DNA from: an uncultured Paraprevotella sp.
Lineage (GTDB): Bacteria; Bacteroidota; Bacteroidia; Bacteroidales; Bacteroidaceae
Direction: 5' to 3'
Assembly: GCA_944319925.1 (NCBI GenBank)
Contig: CALUFQ010000003.1
Span: 28,544-92,543 of the forward strand
Length of the DNA stretch: 64,000 nt
In this document: positions 40,790 through 48,842 of the stretch, one piece after another
How the letters are laid out: each line of letters starts with the position of its first letter
Numbering within the stretch: the first letter of the stretch is position 1
Made by a program: the position numbers and the translations under genes
The notes under the pieces: model-generated
What the model was told of the DNA's origin: nothing
The model's input: the letters and a program-made list of their open reading frames with translations, nothing else
The model's database searches: none

Positions 40790-40933
40790 TTAGCAAGCCG
40801 CACCGGCATTCAGGTTCTGGTTTCCGAAGAACATGGAGGTGCTCGAACTCATCGGCGTACCGCCGTTCCTCTTTGAACCTCTTGCAACCGCCATAGCTAC
40901 TATGGCAATCGCGCACAATGTTAATCCTGTCAT
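40790..40933 (-). CDS. Small hydrophobic peptide, 47 residues
   Basis: ATG at 40933 to TAA at 40790. The peptide begins MTGLTLCAIAIVAMAVARGS, a membrane-spanning or signal-like helix, and continues with a Ser/Asn/Gly-rich tail ending FFGNQNLNAGAAC, the last residue being Cys. A purine-rich sequence (AAGAAAGGTAAGAAG) precedes the start, a consensus -7 box lies 114 bp upstream and a strong terminator follows, so it is a complete transcription unit. It recalls the short precursor-like peptides common in Bacteroidales, but I cannot assign a family. Neighbours are a LuxR-type regulator and a TonB-dependent receptor on the same strand. Confidence 0.6.
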   Translation of the reverse strand: MTGLTLCAIAIVAMAVARGSKRNGGTPMSSSTSMFFGNQNLNAGAAC

Positions 40934-41046
40934 AATCTTCTTACCTTTCTTCTTTTTAATCAAACAATCTTTTTTACCTTTTTCCGCTCCTCACGGAGCA
41001 CTAACACCTATTGTCTTTCTAATGTCTTTTCTTCTGATTGACACTG

Positions 41047-41054
41047 CAAAGTTA
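41047..41054 (-). promoter_or_regulatory. -7 box of the small peptide gene
   Basis: TAACTTTG on the minus strand. The predicted leader of about 105 nt contains a small hairpin (GCTCC GTGA GGAGC, around 40990-41003). Confidence 0.6.
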
Positions 41055-41160
41055 ATGCCATTGCTCCGGTTTGCCAAGCATTGGCAGGTTTTGTTGCGCC
41101 AGGACGGCCTTTTTCTTGATATAAATCAAAAAAAGGTTGGGCGGAACGGGATTTTTTTAA

Positions 41161-41168
41161 TACCTTTG
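41161..41168 (+). promoter_or_regulatory. -7 box of the cobalamin uptake operon
   Basis: TACCTTTG, immediately upstream of the riboswitch. Confidence 0.65.
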
Positions 41169-41184
41169 CAACGTTTTGTTCTGC

Positions 41185-41366
41185 CAGCCCCATGGGAAGA
41201 CCCTTCCGGGGCGGCGGATGAAAAGGGAATCGGGTGGAAATCCCGGACAGTCCCGCTGCTGTAAGCTCATTTTGCGGCCTGTTTAATTACCTCATGCCAC
41301 TTCCTTATATTATATAATAAGGTGGGAAGGCGAACAGGCCGGAGTAAGTCAGAAGACCTGCAAAAC
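41185..41366 (+). ncRNA. Cobalamin (B12) riboswitch
   Basis: Conserved elements occur in the known order: AAAGGGAAT CGGGTG at 41222, CCCGCTGCTGTAA at 41252, a GCCACTTCC B12-box near 41296 pairing in a stem with GGTGGGAAGGCG near 41321, and AGTCAGAAGACCTGC at 41347-41361. It stands between the promoter and btuB, so B12 should repress the whole btu operon. The 70 bp after it hold the expression platform and the btuB ribosome-binding site. Confidence 0.92.
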
Positions 41367-41439
41367 GTGAAGTCATGCTTCGTTCCCTCGTGGGATAGGG
41401 TGCGGAGGTCGTGCAAAGAGGATTTTAGAAACATTTTCT

Positions 41440-43452
41440 ATGGTGAAAAGAAGGACGGACTCCTGCCGGCGGCGGGTTCCTATGTGTCTTGTGGCTATGT
41501 GTGGCAGCCTTTTGGCCATTGCGCAGGTTCCGGCAGATTCAGTGAACGGGAAACCGCACGAGATGTCGGGCGTGACGGTGACGGAACGCCGCCTGCCGGT
41601 GTCGTTGACCGCCGGGGCTCCCGTGCAACGCATGGAAAAGGCTGAATTGGAACGGATGGGCGCATTGGACGTGTCGGATGCCGTGCGCCATTTTTCCGGT
41701 GTGAGCGTGAAGGACTATGGAGGCATCGGCGGGATGAAGACCGTGTCGGTGCGCAGCTTGGGCGCGCAACACACGGCGGTGAGCTATGATGGCGTGGCCG
41801 TGGGCGATTGCCAGTCGGGACAGGTTGATATCTCGCGCTTTTCCTTGGACAACGTGTCGGCGCTGACCTTGACCATCGGGCAGGGCGACGACATTTTCCA
41901 ACCGGCCAAAGCGTTGGCTTCGGCCGGTGTGCTGAGCATTGAGACGGGGAAGCCCGATTTCGGGGCGGCATCTTTCCGGCTGGCGGCGCGGGTGAAGTCC
42001 GGCTCTTTCGGGTTGGCCAACCCTTCGCTTTTCTGGGCTGTCCGGTTGGGCGGCAAGGCGGGTCTGTCGTTTTATGGCGATTACTTGCGGGCGGACGGGA
42101 TTTATCCGTTTGAATACGTGAACGGCACACGGCGGATAAAAGCCAAGCGAAACAATAGCGACATACAGGCTTACCGGGGTGAGGCCAACTTCTATGCGTC
42201 TTTGGGAGACGGCCAAGACTTACGGGCAAAACTGTATCTCTTCCATTCGGAGCGGGGACTGCCGGGAAGTGTGATTTATGACAACCCCTATGCCGCGGAA
42301 CGGCTTCATGACCGGAACTATTTCGGGCAGCTGAACTACGAAGTGAGTTTTTCTCCGAAATGGAAGCTGAAGGCGGCCGGTAAGTTTAACTATGTGTGGA
42401 ACCGCGACACGGACAAGGAGGCGGCCGGCATGCGGGATGACCGTTTCCGCCAGACGGAGACCTACCTGACCGCCACGCTTTGGAGCGAACCGCTGAGGGG
42501 GCTTTCCTTCTCCTTGGCGCAGGATTTCTCCTACAACGACCTGTCAACCACTTTGTCCAACTGCCAGTATCCGGAACGTTACACGGTGTTGACCGCCTTG
42601 TCGGCACAATACTGGCATCCCGTGTTCCGGATTACTGCCTCGTTGCTGAACACTTATATCACGGAAAATGTGCGGACTGGGACTGCCGCCGACGACCGGC
42701 AACGGCTCTCGCCTGCGGTCAGCCTCTCCTGGCGTCCTTTGCCCTCGACGGCCTGGCGGTTGCGGGCTTCCTACAAGGACATCTTCCGGATGCCTACATT
42801 CAATGATTTGTATTACAGGCTGATTGGAAACACGCGGCTACGTCCGGAAAGCACCCGGCAGTGGAACGTAGGCACCACGTGGGGCGGACGGGTATCGCCT
42901 GTGGTGGAGACGCTGGACGTTTCGGTAGATGCTTATTATAATAAAGTGAAAGATAAAATCGTGGCCGTGCCCACCATGTTCGTGTGGAAGATGTCCAATG
43001 TGGGCGAGGTGGAGACGGTGGGTGTGGACGTCAACGTGTCGGCGGGCATACGTGTGGCAAAAAGCATGCGGTTCGGCTTGTCGGGTGCCTACAACTTCAT
43101 GCAGGCTGAAGACGTGACCGACCGCGACAGCAAACTGTGGCGCAACCAGATTGCTTACACGCCGCGCCATTCGGGAAGCGGAAGCCTGACATGGGAAACA
43201 CCTTGGGTGGACGTGGCCTACAACGTGGTGTTCGCGTCGGAACGCTACCGCATGCCGCAAAATTCGGCGGACAACCGCATACGTCCTTATTCGGACCACA
43301 GCCTGTCGGCCTTCCGCACGTTCCGCTGGGGGCGGCATGCGTTGCGCCTGCAGGCCGACGCGCTGAACTTGGGCGGGAAGAACTATGAAATCGTACGTTT
43401 CTATCCGATGCCGGGGCGCAATTACAAGTTTACAGTTACCTATTATTTATAA
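41440..43452 (+). CDS. btuB: BtuB: TonB-dependent vitamin B12 receptor
   Basis: 670 residues. Signal peptide near the start (VPMCLVAMCGSLLAIAQ), TonB-box-like MSGVTVTERRLPVS, plug domain with VSVRSLGAQHTAVSYDGVAV and a 22-strand barrel ending in an aromatic-rich strand (PGRNYKFTVTYYL). Identity as BtuB rests on the riboswitch ahead of it and the BtuG, F, C and D genes behind it. It moves cobalamin across the outer membrane with TonB energy. Confidence 0.92.
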   Translation: MVKRRTDSCRRRVPMCLVAMCGSLLAIAQVPADSVNGKPHEMSGVTVTERRLPVSLTAGAPVQRMEKAELERMGALDVSDAVRHFSGVSVKDYGGIGGMKTVSVRSLGAQHTAVSYDGVAVGDCQSGQVDISRFSLDNVSALTLTIGQGDDIFQPAKALASAGVLSIETGKPDFGAASFRLAARVKSGSFGLANPSLFWAVRLGGKAGLSFYGDYLRADGIYPFEYVNGTRRIKAKRNNSDIQAYRGEANFYASLGDGQDLRAKLYLFHSERGLPGSVIYDNPYAAERLHDRNYFGQLNYEVSFSPKWKLKAAGKFNYVWNRDTDKEAAGMRDDRFRQTETYLTATLWSEPLRGLSFSLAQDFSYNDLSTTLSNCQYPERYTVLTALSAQYWHPVFRITASLLNTYITENVRTGTAADDRQRLSPAVSLSWRPLPSTAWRLRASYKDIFRMPTFNDLYYRLIGNTRLRPESTRQWNVGTTWGGRVSPVVETLDVSVDAYYNKVKDKIVAVPTMFVWKMSNVGEVETVGVDVNVSAGIRVAKSMRFGLSGAYNFMQAEDVTDRDSKLWRNQIAYTPRHSGSGSLTWETPWVDVAYNVVFASERYRMPQNSADNRIRPYSDHSLSAFRTFRWGRHALRLQADALNLGGKNYEIVRFYPMPGRNYKFTVTYYL

Positions 43453-43468
43453 ACCAAACACAAGAAAA

Positions 43469-44563
43469 ATGAAAAATTATTGGTACAAAACGGCTCTTGC
43501 AGCCGTGGTTTTGGGGCTGTGTGCAGCCTGCAACGACGATGATGAAGAAACACTGCCGCCGACGCTTCCGCCTTCGGAAACGACGCACGGGTGTTATGTG
43601 CTGAACACCGGGAACTGGGGTGGCAACGATGCTACCATCCAATATTTCGATGCGGAGAACTTTTCCATCGGCGGAGACTTGTTCGGTTCGGCCAATGGCA
43701 CCGAATTGGGAGACTTGGGACAAGACCTTTGCCTGTATGGCTCGAAACTTTATGCCACGGTGAGCGGTTCTTCGAAATTGGAAGTGATGGATCGGGACTG
43801 CAAGGTTATCAAGACTATATCCTTGACGGCGGACGATGGCACTCCGGTAGAGCCTCGCTACATGACGGCTTGCGGTGGATGCGTGTATTTCACGGCGTAT
43901 GACGGGACGGTGTCCCGCCTGGACACCGCGAGCCTCGAAGTGACCGGACGGGTGGCTGTGGGCGACCATCCGGAGGCTTTGACGAACGCCAACGGCAAGC
44001 TGTATGTGAACCTGTCGGATTATTACGGGAACGGGACGGGCAAGTCCGTGGCTGTGGTGGACGTGGCATCGTTCACCAAAGTCAAAGAGATTCCGGTGAA
44101 GCAGAATCCCTACACGGTATGTTTCACCGGCGACGACAGCTATGTCTATGTGGTTTCGAACGGAAACTATGCCACTCCTGAAATGCCCGAAAGCCAACGG
44201 GTGTATGCCACTCTGCAACGCATTGACCCGGTTACGGACACGGTGGAAGACGTGTGCCGCGCCACGTATGCCGTGAACCACGGGAATAAAATGTACATCC
44301 TCTATTCGGAATATTATTTCCCGGAAGAAAAGCGGGCTTTCGCGCTCGACTTGCAGACAGGAGCTGAAACGGACTTCATTGATCTGGACGACTTCTCCAG
44401 TCCGAACGCCATCGGCGTGAATCCGACTACGGGCGACGTGTATGTGGCTGATGCGCCTTATGGCGTGAACTCCACCGTGCGGGTATATGATGCGCAGGGC
44501 AATCTGAAGAATACGTTCGAGGCCGGTTATTCCACTTCCAAGTTCGTCTTTGTCACCGAATGA
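43469..44563 (+). CDS. btuG: BtuG-like surface cobalamin-binding lipoprotein
   Basis: 364 residues from the ATG at 43469, 16 bp after btuB. Lipobox LCAAC with Cys21, followed by NDDDEE, a surface-export-like acidic stretch. The rest is a seven-bladed YncE-like beta-propeller (repeats such as GSKLYATVSGSSKLEVMDRD, NGKLYVNLSDYYGNGTGKSV, TGDVYVADAPYGVNSTVRVY). BtuG of Bacteroides thetaiotaomicron is such a propeller that sits on BtuB and binds B12 extremely tightly. Same fold, place and operon here. The stop overlaps the btuF start (ATGA). Confidence 0.88.
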   Translation: MKNYWYKTALAAVVLGLCAACNDDDEETLPPTLPPSETTHGCYVLNTGNWGGNDATIQYFDAENFSIGGDLFGSANGTELGDLGQDLCLYGSKLYATVSGSSKLEVMDRDCKVIKTISLTADDGTPVEPRYMTACGGCVYFTAYDGTVSRLDTASLEVTGRVAVGDHPEALTNANGKLYVNLSDYYGNGTGKSVAVVDVASFTKVKEIPVKQNPYTVCFTGDDSYVYVVSNGNYATPEMPESQRVYATLQRIDPVTDTVEDVCRATYAVNHGNKMYILYSEYYFPEEKRAFALDLQTGAETDFIDLDDFSSPNAIGVNPTTGDVYVADAPYGVNSTVRVYDAQGNLKNTFEAGYSTSKFVFVTE

Positions 44564-45693
44564 AACCGTTCATCTGTCTTTGTTGGGTGATTTTTGCCAC
44601 CGTGTGGCTCTCCGCTTGCGGGGGGCGCACGGCGGCTTCCTCTCCCCGTGGCGGCGACACGCTGGACTTGCGTTATGCTGAAAACCTGACGTTGGTGGAC
44701 TGCGGAAGCTACCAAATGGCCACGTTGCGCAATCCGTGGGACACGTCGCAGATGTTGCATACCTATCTATTGGTGCCTCGAGGCGACAGATTGCCGATGG
44801 AATTGCCGGAAGGCACGGTGGTGCGCATCCCGTTGGAGCGGGCGGTGGTTTTCTCGTCCGTGCATTGTGCGTTGTTGGAAGAGCTTGGGGCATTGGACGC
44901 GATTGGTGGCGTGTGCGACCTTCGTTATATCATGATGCCCCGGATTCAGGAAAGGTGCCGGTCCGGGCGCATCGTGGATGCGGGGAACGGGATGAACCCC
45001 GATGTGGAGAAAATCGTCAGCCTGAGGCCGGATGCCCTACTGTTGTCGCCGTTCGAGAACAGCGGAGGGTATGGCCGGTTGGGCAAGTTGGGCGTGCCCT
45101 TGGTAGAATGTGCGGACTACATGGAGACTTCGCCTTTGGGACGGGCGGAATGGATCCGGTTCTATGGCCGTCTGTTCGGGCGGGCGGCTGAGGCCGATTC
45201 CGTGTTTGCGCAGGTGGAACGTAGATACCGGGCTTTGGCATCCAAAGCAGCAGGGGCAGGACACCGGCCGAAAGTGTTGAGCGACTTGAAGTCGGGGTCG
45301 GCCTGGTATGTGCCTGCCGGACGAAGCACGACCGGACGAATCTATGCCGATGCGGGCGGGGATTATGTGTTCGCCGGCTTGGAAGGAAGCGGGTCGGTGC
45401 CGATGAGTTTCGAAACGGTGTACGACAAAGCGCGCGATGCCGACGTCTGGCTCATCAAATACAATGCCCCTGTTGATAAGACCTGTGATGACCTGCGTCG
45501 CGATTATGCGCCCTACGCCGGGTTCAAGGCTTTCCGGGATCGGCAGATATATGGCTGCAACACGGCGGAATGTCCATTCTACGAAGAAACGCCTTTCCAC
45601 CCCGAGCGTTTACTGGCCGACTTGGTTAAAATGTTCCATCCGGGGCTTTCCGACAGCCGGGATATGAGATATTTTCGTAAATTAGCGGAATGA
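44560..45693 (+). CDS. btuF: BtuF: cobalamin ABC transporter substrate-binding lipoprotein
   Basis: 377 residues. Lipobox WLSAC with Cys20. Two lobes of a class III (TroA-like) binding protein: the first with VHCALLEELGALDAIGGVCD and NPDVEKIVSLRPDALLLSPF, the second with VLSDLKSGSAWYVPAGRSTT and DADVWLIKYNAPVDKTCDDL. It hands periplasmic B12 to BtuCD. Overlaps btuG and btuC by 4 bp each. Confidence 0.88.
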   Translation: MKPFICLCWVIFATVWLSACGGRTAASSPRGGDTLDLRYAENLTLVDCGSYQMATLRNPWDTSQMLHTYLLVPRGDRLPMELPEGTVVRIPLERAVVFSSVHCALLEELGALDAIGGVCDLRYIMMPRIQERCRSGRIVDAGNGMNPDVEKIVSLRPDALLLSPFENSGGYGRLGKLGVPLVECADYMETSPLGRAEWIRFYGRLFGRAAEADSVFAQVERRYRALASKAAGAGHRPKVLSDLKSGSAWYVPAGRSTTGRIYADAGGDYVFAGLEGSGSVPMSFETVYDKARDADVWLIKYNAPVDKTCDDLRRDYAPYAGFKAFRDRQIYGCNTAECPFYEETPFHPERLLADLVKMFHPGLSDSRDMRYFRKLAE

Positions 45694-46739
45694 AAACAAG
45701 GATTCCGGACTCCCATAAAGGTTTTTTGTGGACGGGCGTGTTGTCCGTCCTCATTCTTTTGCTCATGGCAGCCAACTTGCAGGCCGGGTCGGTGGACATT
45801 CCGGCGGCGGAAGTGTGGCGCATCCTTTTCGGGCAACCTGCGGGGAACGGTGCTTGGACTTTCATCGTGTGGGAAGGCCGCTTGCCGCTGTGCATGACGG
45901 CATTGCTTTGCGGGGCTGCGTTGGCCTCATCCGGCTTGATGTTGCAGACGGCGTTCGGCAATCCCTTGGCCGACCCTTCCATTCTCGGCATCAGCTCAGG
46001 GGCCAGCCTGGGTGTCGCGTTGGTAATGTTGGCCGGAGGCGGGACGGTGGCAGCCGGGGCTTTTTCTTTTTCCGGATTTTTTGCGGCTGTGTCGGGCGCG
46101 CTGGCCGGCGCACTGCTGGTAATGGGTATCATTTTGGGATTGTCGGCCGTGATTCGCAGCAACGTCATGTTGCTGATAGCCGGCATCATGATTGGCTACG
46201 TGGTTTCGTCGGCCATCTCGTTGCTGAACTTCTTTGCGACGGCGGAAGGGGTGCATTCCTACATGATTTGGGGCATGGGCAATTTCGGCGGTGTCTCTTT
46301 GGCACAGCTGCCTTGGTTCGCGGGCATGGTTGTGGCAGGTTTGCTGTTGTCTGTTTCGTTGGTCAAACCGTTGAACGCCTTGCTTTTGGGCGAACGCTAT
46401 GCCGAAAACTTGGGTGTGAATGTCCGCCGGGTACGGGGCTTGTTGCTGCTGGCCACGGGCTGGCTCACGGCGGTGGTGACGGCTTTTTGCGGGCCTGTGG
46501 CGTTCATCGGGCTGGCGGTGCCCCACGTGGCGCGTTTGCTTTTGGGTACGTCCAACCACAATTCGCTTCTTCCCGTTACAATGTTGTGTGGTGCGGCGGT
46601 GGCTTTGCTGTGTAATCTGATTTGCCTCCTGCCCGGCGAGTGGGGGATGATCCCCTTGAATGCCGTCACGCCTGTGCTGGGCGCGCCGGTGATTGTGTAT
46701 GTCATTGTCCGTCAACGGCGGATTAAATATTTCAACTGA
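45690..46739 (+). CDS. btuC: BtuC: cobalamin ABC transporter permease (FecCD family)
   Basis: 349 residues with about ten hydrophobic helices. Family motifs: GAALASSGLMLQTAFGNPLA, DPSILGISSGASLGVALVML and the GPVAFIGLAVPHVARLLLGT segment that contacts the ATPase. The reading frame starts with an overlap on btuF and its stop overlaps the btuD start by one base (TGATGG). Confidence 0.92.
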   Translation: MKTRIPDSHKGFLWTGVLSVLILLLMAANLQAGSVDIPAAEVWRILFGQPAGNGAWTFIVWEGRLPLCMTALLCGAALASSGLMLQTAFGNPLADPSILGISSGASLGVALVMLAGGGTVAAGAFSFSGFFAAVSGALAGALLVMGIILGLSAVIRSNVMLLIAGIMIGYVVSSAISLLNFFATAEGVHSYMIWGMGNFGGVSLAQLPWFAGMVVAGLLLSVSLVKPLNALLLGERYAENLGVNVRRVRGLLLLATGWLTAVVTAFCGPVAFIGLAVPHVARLLLGTSNHNSLLPVTMLCGAAVALLCNLICLLPGEWGMIPLNAVTPVLGAPVIVYVIVRQRRIKYFN

Positions 46740-47749
46740 TGGAAATGCGGGTCGTGTTGGAAGGAAAACAGTTGGCCACAGGCTACCGCAAGGGGAAGCG
46801 CACGTTTGTGGTGCATCGTTCGCTGGATTTCATCTTGCGGGCTGGAGAACTGGTCTGCCTGTTGGGAGGGAACGGGGTCGGCAAATCCACGTTGTTGCGC
46901 ACGTTGGCCGGAGTGCAACCCGCTTTGGGCGGAGAGTTGGAACTCCAAGGACGGCCTTTGGCTTCATTCTCTGTCCGCGAGCGTTCCACGGCCATTGGCT
47001 TGGTGTTGACCGAGCGGGTGCAGGCCGGCGGACTGACGGTGTTTGAGTTGGCGGCTTTGGGACGACAGCCTTATACGGGCTATTTCGGCCGTCTCACGCG
47101 GCAGGATAAGGAACGGGTCGCCGGGGCGTTGGAGGCTGTGGGCATGTGGCCCAAGATGCGGTGCTATGTGGCCGAACTGTCGGATGGCGAGCGTCAGAAA
47201 GTGATGATAGCCAAGGCATTGGTGCAGGAATGCCCGTTGATTTTGCTGGACGAGCCGACGGCCTTCCTGGATGTGACGAGCCGCATAGAGGTGATGGCTT
47301 TGCTGCATCGCTTGGCCGGCGAGGAAGGCAAAGCCATCCTGATGTCCACGCACGATGTGGAGCAGGCTTTGGCTTTGGCTGATGGCTTGTGGCTGATGCG
47401 TCCGGACGGGATTATGCTATGCGGGGCAACCGAAGACTTGGTGCTTTCCGGCGGGATGGACGGGTTGTTCGGGACTTCTCCGGTGGATTTCGACCGGATG
47501 CGCGGCAGCTATGCGGCGCGGAACGGACAGTTGAGGCCCGTCCGTCTGATGGCGGCGGACGAAGTCCTGTGTCATTGGGTTCAAAATGCCCTCATGCGTC
47601 AGGGGTACTATGGCGTTGCGGATTCCTCGGATGCCACTCTTCCTCTTCTTACAATAGAAAGTCCACAGAACCTTACATGGGCTTGCGGCGGTGAGTCGCA
47701 CCGTTTCCATTCCTTCGCGGAACTGTCCGTCGTGTTGAGGCATTTTTAG
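46739..47749 (+). CDS. btuD: BtuD: cobalamin ABC transporter ATPase with C-terminal extension
   Basis: 336 residues. Walker A GGNGVGKST, Q-loop region GLVLTERVQAGGLTVFELAA, signature in the variant form LSDGERQK, Walker B LILLDEPTAFLD and the switch His in MSTHDVEQALALAD. BtuD proteins are usually about 250 residues; the last 85 (from about DRMRGSYAARNGQLRPVRLM) form an extra domain of unknown role, perhaps regulatory. Last gene of the btu operon. Confidence 0.9.
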   Translation: MEMRVVLEGKQLATGYRKGKRTFVVHRSLDFILRAGELVCLLGGNGVGKSTLLRTLAGVQPALGGELELQGRPLASFSVRERSTAIGLVLTERVQAGGLTVFELAALGRQPYTGYFGRLTRQDKERVAGALEAVGMWPKMRCYVAELSDGERQKVMIAKALVQECPLILLDEPTAFLDVTSRIEVMALLHRLAGEEGKAILMSTHDVEQALALADGLWLMRPDGIMLCGATEDLVLSGGMDGLFGTSPVDFDRMRGSYAARNGQLRPVRLMAADEVLCHWVQNALMRQGYYGVADSSDATLPLLTIESPQNLTWACGGESHRFHSFAELSVVLRHF

Positions 47750-47844
47750 AATAAATGCAAAGCCAAGCATTTGAGATGGGAGGCACACGTGTTTGTTGTA
47801 TGAAGAATTAGCCACTCTTTTAACGGCTTTTTCCGGGAAATCAC

Positions 47845-47852
47845 TAACTTTG
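47845..47852 (+). promoter_or_regulatory. -7 box of the Rpn-family gene
   Basis: TAACTTTG, 34 bp before the start codon. Confidence 0.6.
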
Positions 47853-47886
47853 TAGCGAATACCATTTCAAGGAAAGAAATCTTGTT

Positions 47887-48783
47887 ATGAAATACTTGGA
47901 CCCGAAAGCCGACCTGACATTCAAGAAGGTGTTCGGCGAACACCCCGACCTAGTGATGAGCTTGCTCAACGCCCTGCTCCCGTTCGACAAGCCGGAGGAA
48001 GAAGTGCAAAGCATAGAATACTTGCCGGCCGAGCTGGTGCCTGATAATCCGTTGCGTAAGAACAGCATCGTGGACGTGCGCTGCAAGGACGCCCGCGGTC
48101 GCCAGTTCATCGTGGAGATGCAGATGGTGTGGTCGAAGGAGTTCCAGAACCGTGTGCTGTTCAACGCCTCCAAAGCGTATGTGCGCCAGCTGGGCAAGTC
48201 GATAGACTACGACTTGCTGCAACCCGTTTATTCGCTCAATCTGGTGAACGACATCTTCGAGCCGGACATGGAGCAGTATTACCATTACTACCGCATGGTG
48301 CATTATGAGCGTACGGACAAGGTGATAGACGGCCTTCACTTGGTATTCATCGAGTTGCCCAAGTTTCAGCCCCACAATTACAAGGAGAAGAAGATGCAGG
48401 TGCTGTGGCTGCGCTTCCTCACCGAGATTTCCGAACAGACTCGTAACGCACCGCAGGAACTGCTGGACAACCCGGAAGTGAGCAAAGCTCTGACGGAGGT
48501 AGAGGAATCCGCCTTTACCGATGCGGAATTGGAAGGCTACGACAAGTTCTGGGACACCATCCGCGTGGAATGTACCTTGGTCAACAGCGCGTTGCGCCGT
48601 TATAAGGAAGGCTGGGCAAAAGGTGAGGCGGAAGGACGGGCAAAAGGCGAGGCAGAAGGCGAAGCAAAAGGCGAAGCAAAAGGCAAAACGGATGTTGCCC
48701 GTAACCTTAAGCAGATGGGCTTGCCTGTGGACACCATCGCCCAAGCCACCGGCCTCACTCCTGAAGACATTGAGCGGCTATAG
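47887..48783 (+). CDS. Rpn-family PD-(D/E)xK nuclease / putative transposase-like protein
   Basis: 298 residues. It begins MKYLDPKADLTFKKVFGEHP and has the nuclease core SIVDVRCKDARGRQFIVEMQ (Asp, then Glu-x-Gln) followed by FQNRVLFNASKAYVRQLGKS. The family includes the E. coli Rpn proteins, recombination-promoting nucleases; Bacteroidetes genomes often hold several copies. Near the C-terminus there is a low-complexity tract of KGEA/EGEA units encoded by an imperfect 12-bp tandem repeat, then a helix-turn-helix-like end (MGLPVDTIAQATGLTPEDIE). It has its own promoter. Confidence 0.85.
   Translation: MKYLDPKADLTFKKVFGEHPDLVMSLLNALLPFDKPEEEVQSIEYLPAELVPDNPLRKNSIVDVRCKDARGRQFIVEMQMVWSKEFQNRVLFNASKAYVRQLGKSIDYDLLQPVYSLNLVNDIFEPDMEQYYHYYRMVHYERTDKVIDGLHLVFIELPKFQPHNYKEKKMQVLWLRFLTEISEQTRNAPQELLDNPEVSKALTEVEESAFTDAELEGYDKFWDTIRVECTLVNSALRRYKEGWAKGEAEGRAKGEAEGEAKGEAKGKTDVARNLKQMGLPVDTIAQATGLTPEDIERL
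48617..48688 (+). repeat. 12-bp tandem repeat inside the Rpn-family gene
   Basis: About six imperfect copies of GCAAAAGGCGAG-like units, encoding KGEA, EGRA, KGEA, EGEA, KGEA, KGKT. Copies near the 3' side (GGCGAAGCAAAA twice) are identical, so slippage would lengthen or shorten the linker in frame. Confidence 0.6.
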
Positions 48784-48842
48784 GCTGTTACTGTCTTTGT
48801 AAGGGGCGGTCAATGGATGATTTGTAGTGGTCTTTCCGGCAG

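Noticed and set aside
47887-48783. Rpn-family gene as part of a mobile insertion sequence
   Set aside because: No terminal inverted repeats or target duplications are visible around it, and the family members are usually stable chromosomal genes.
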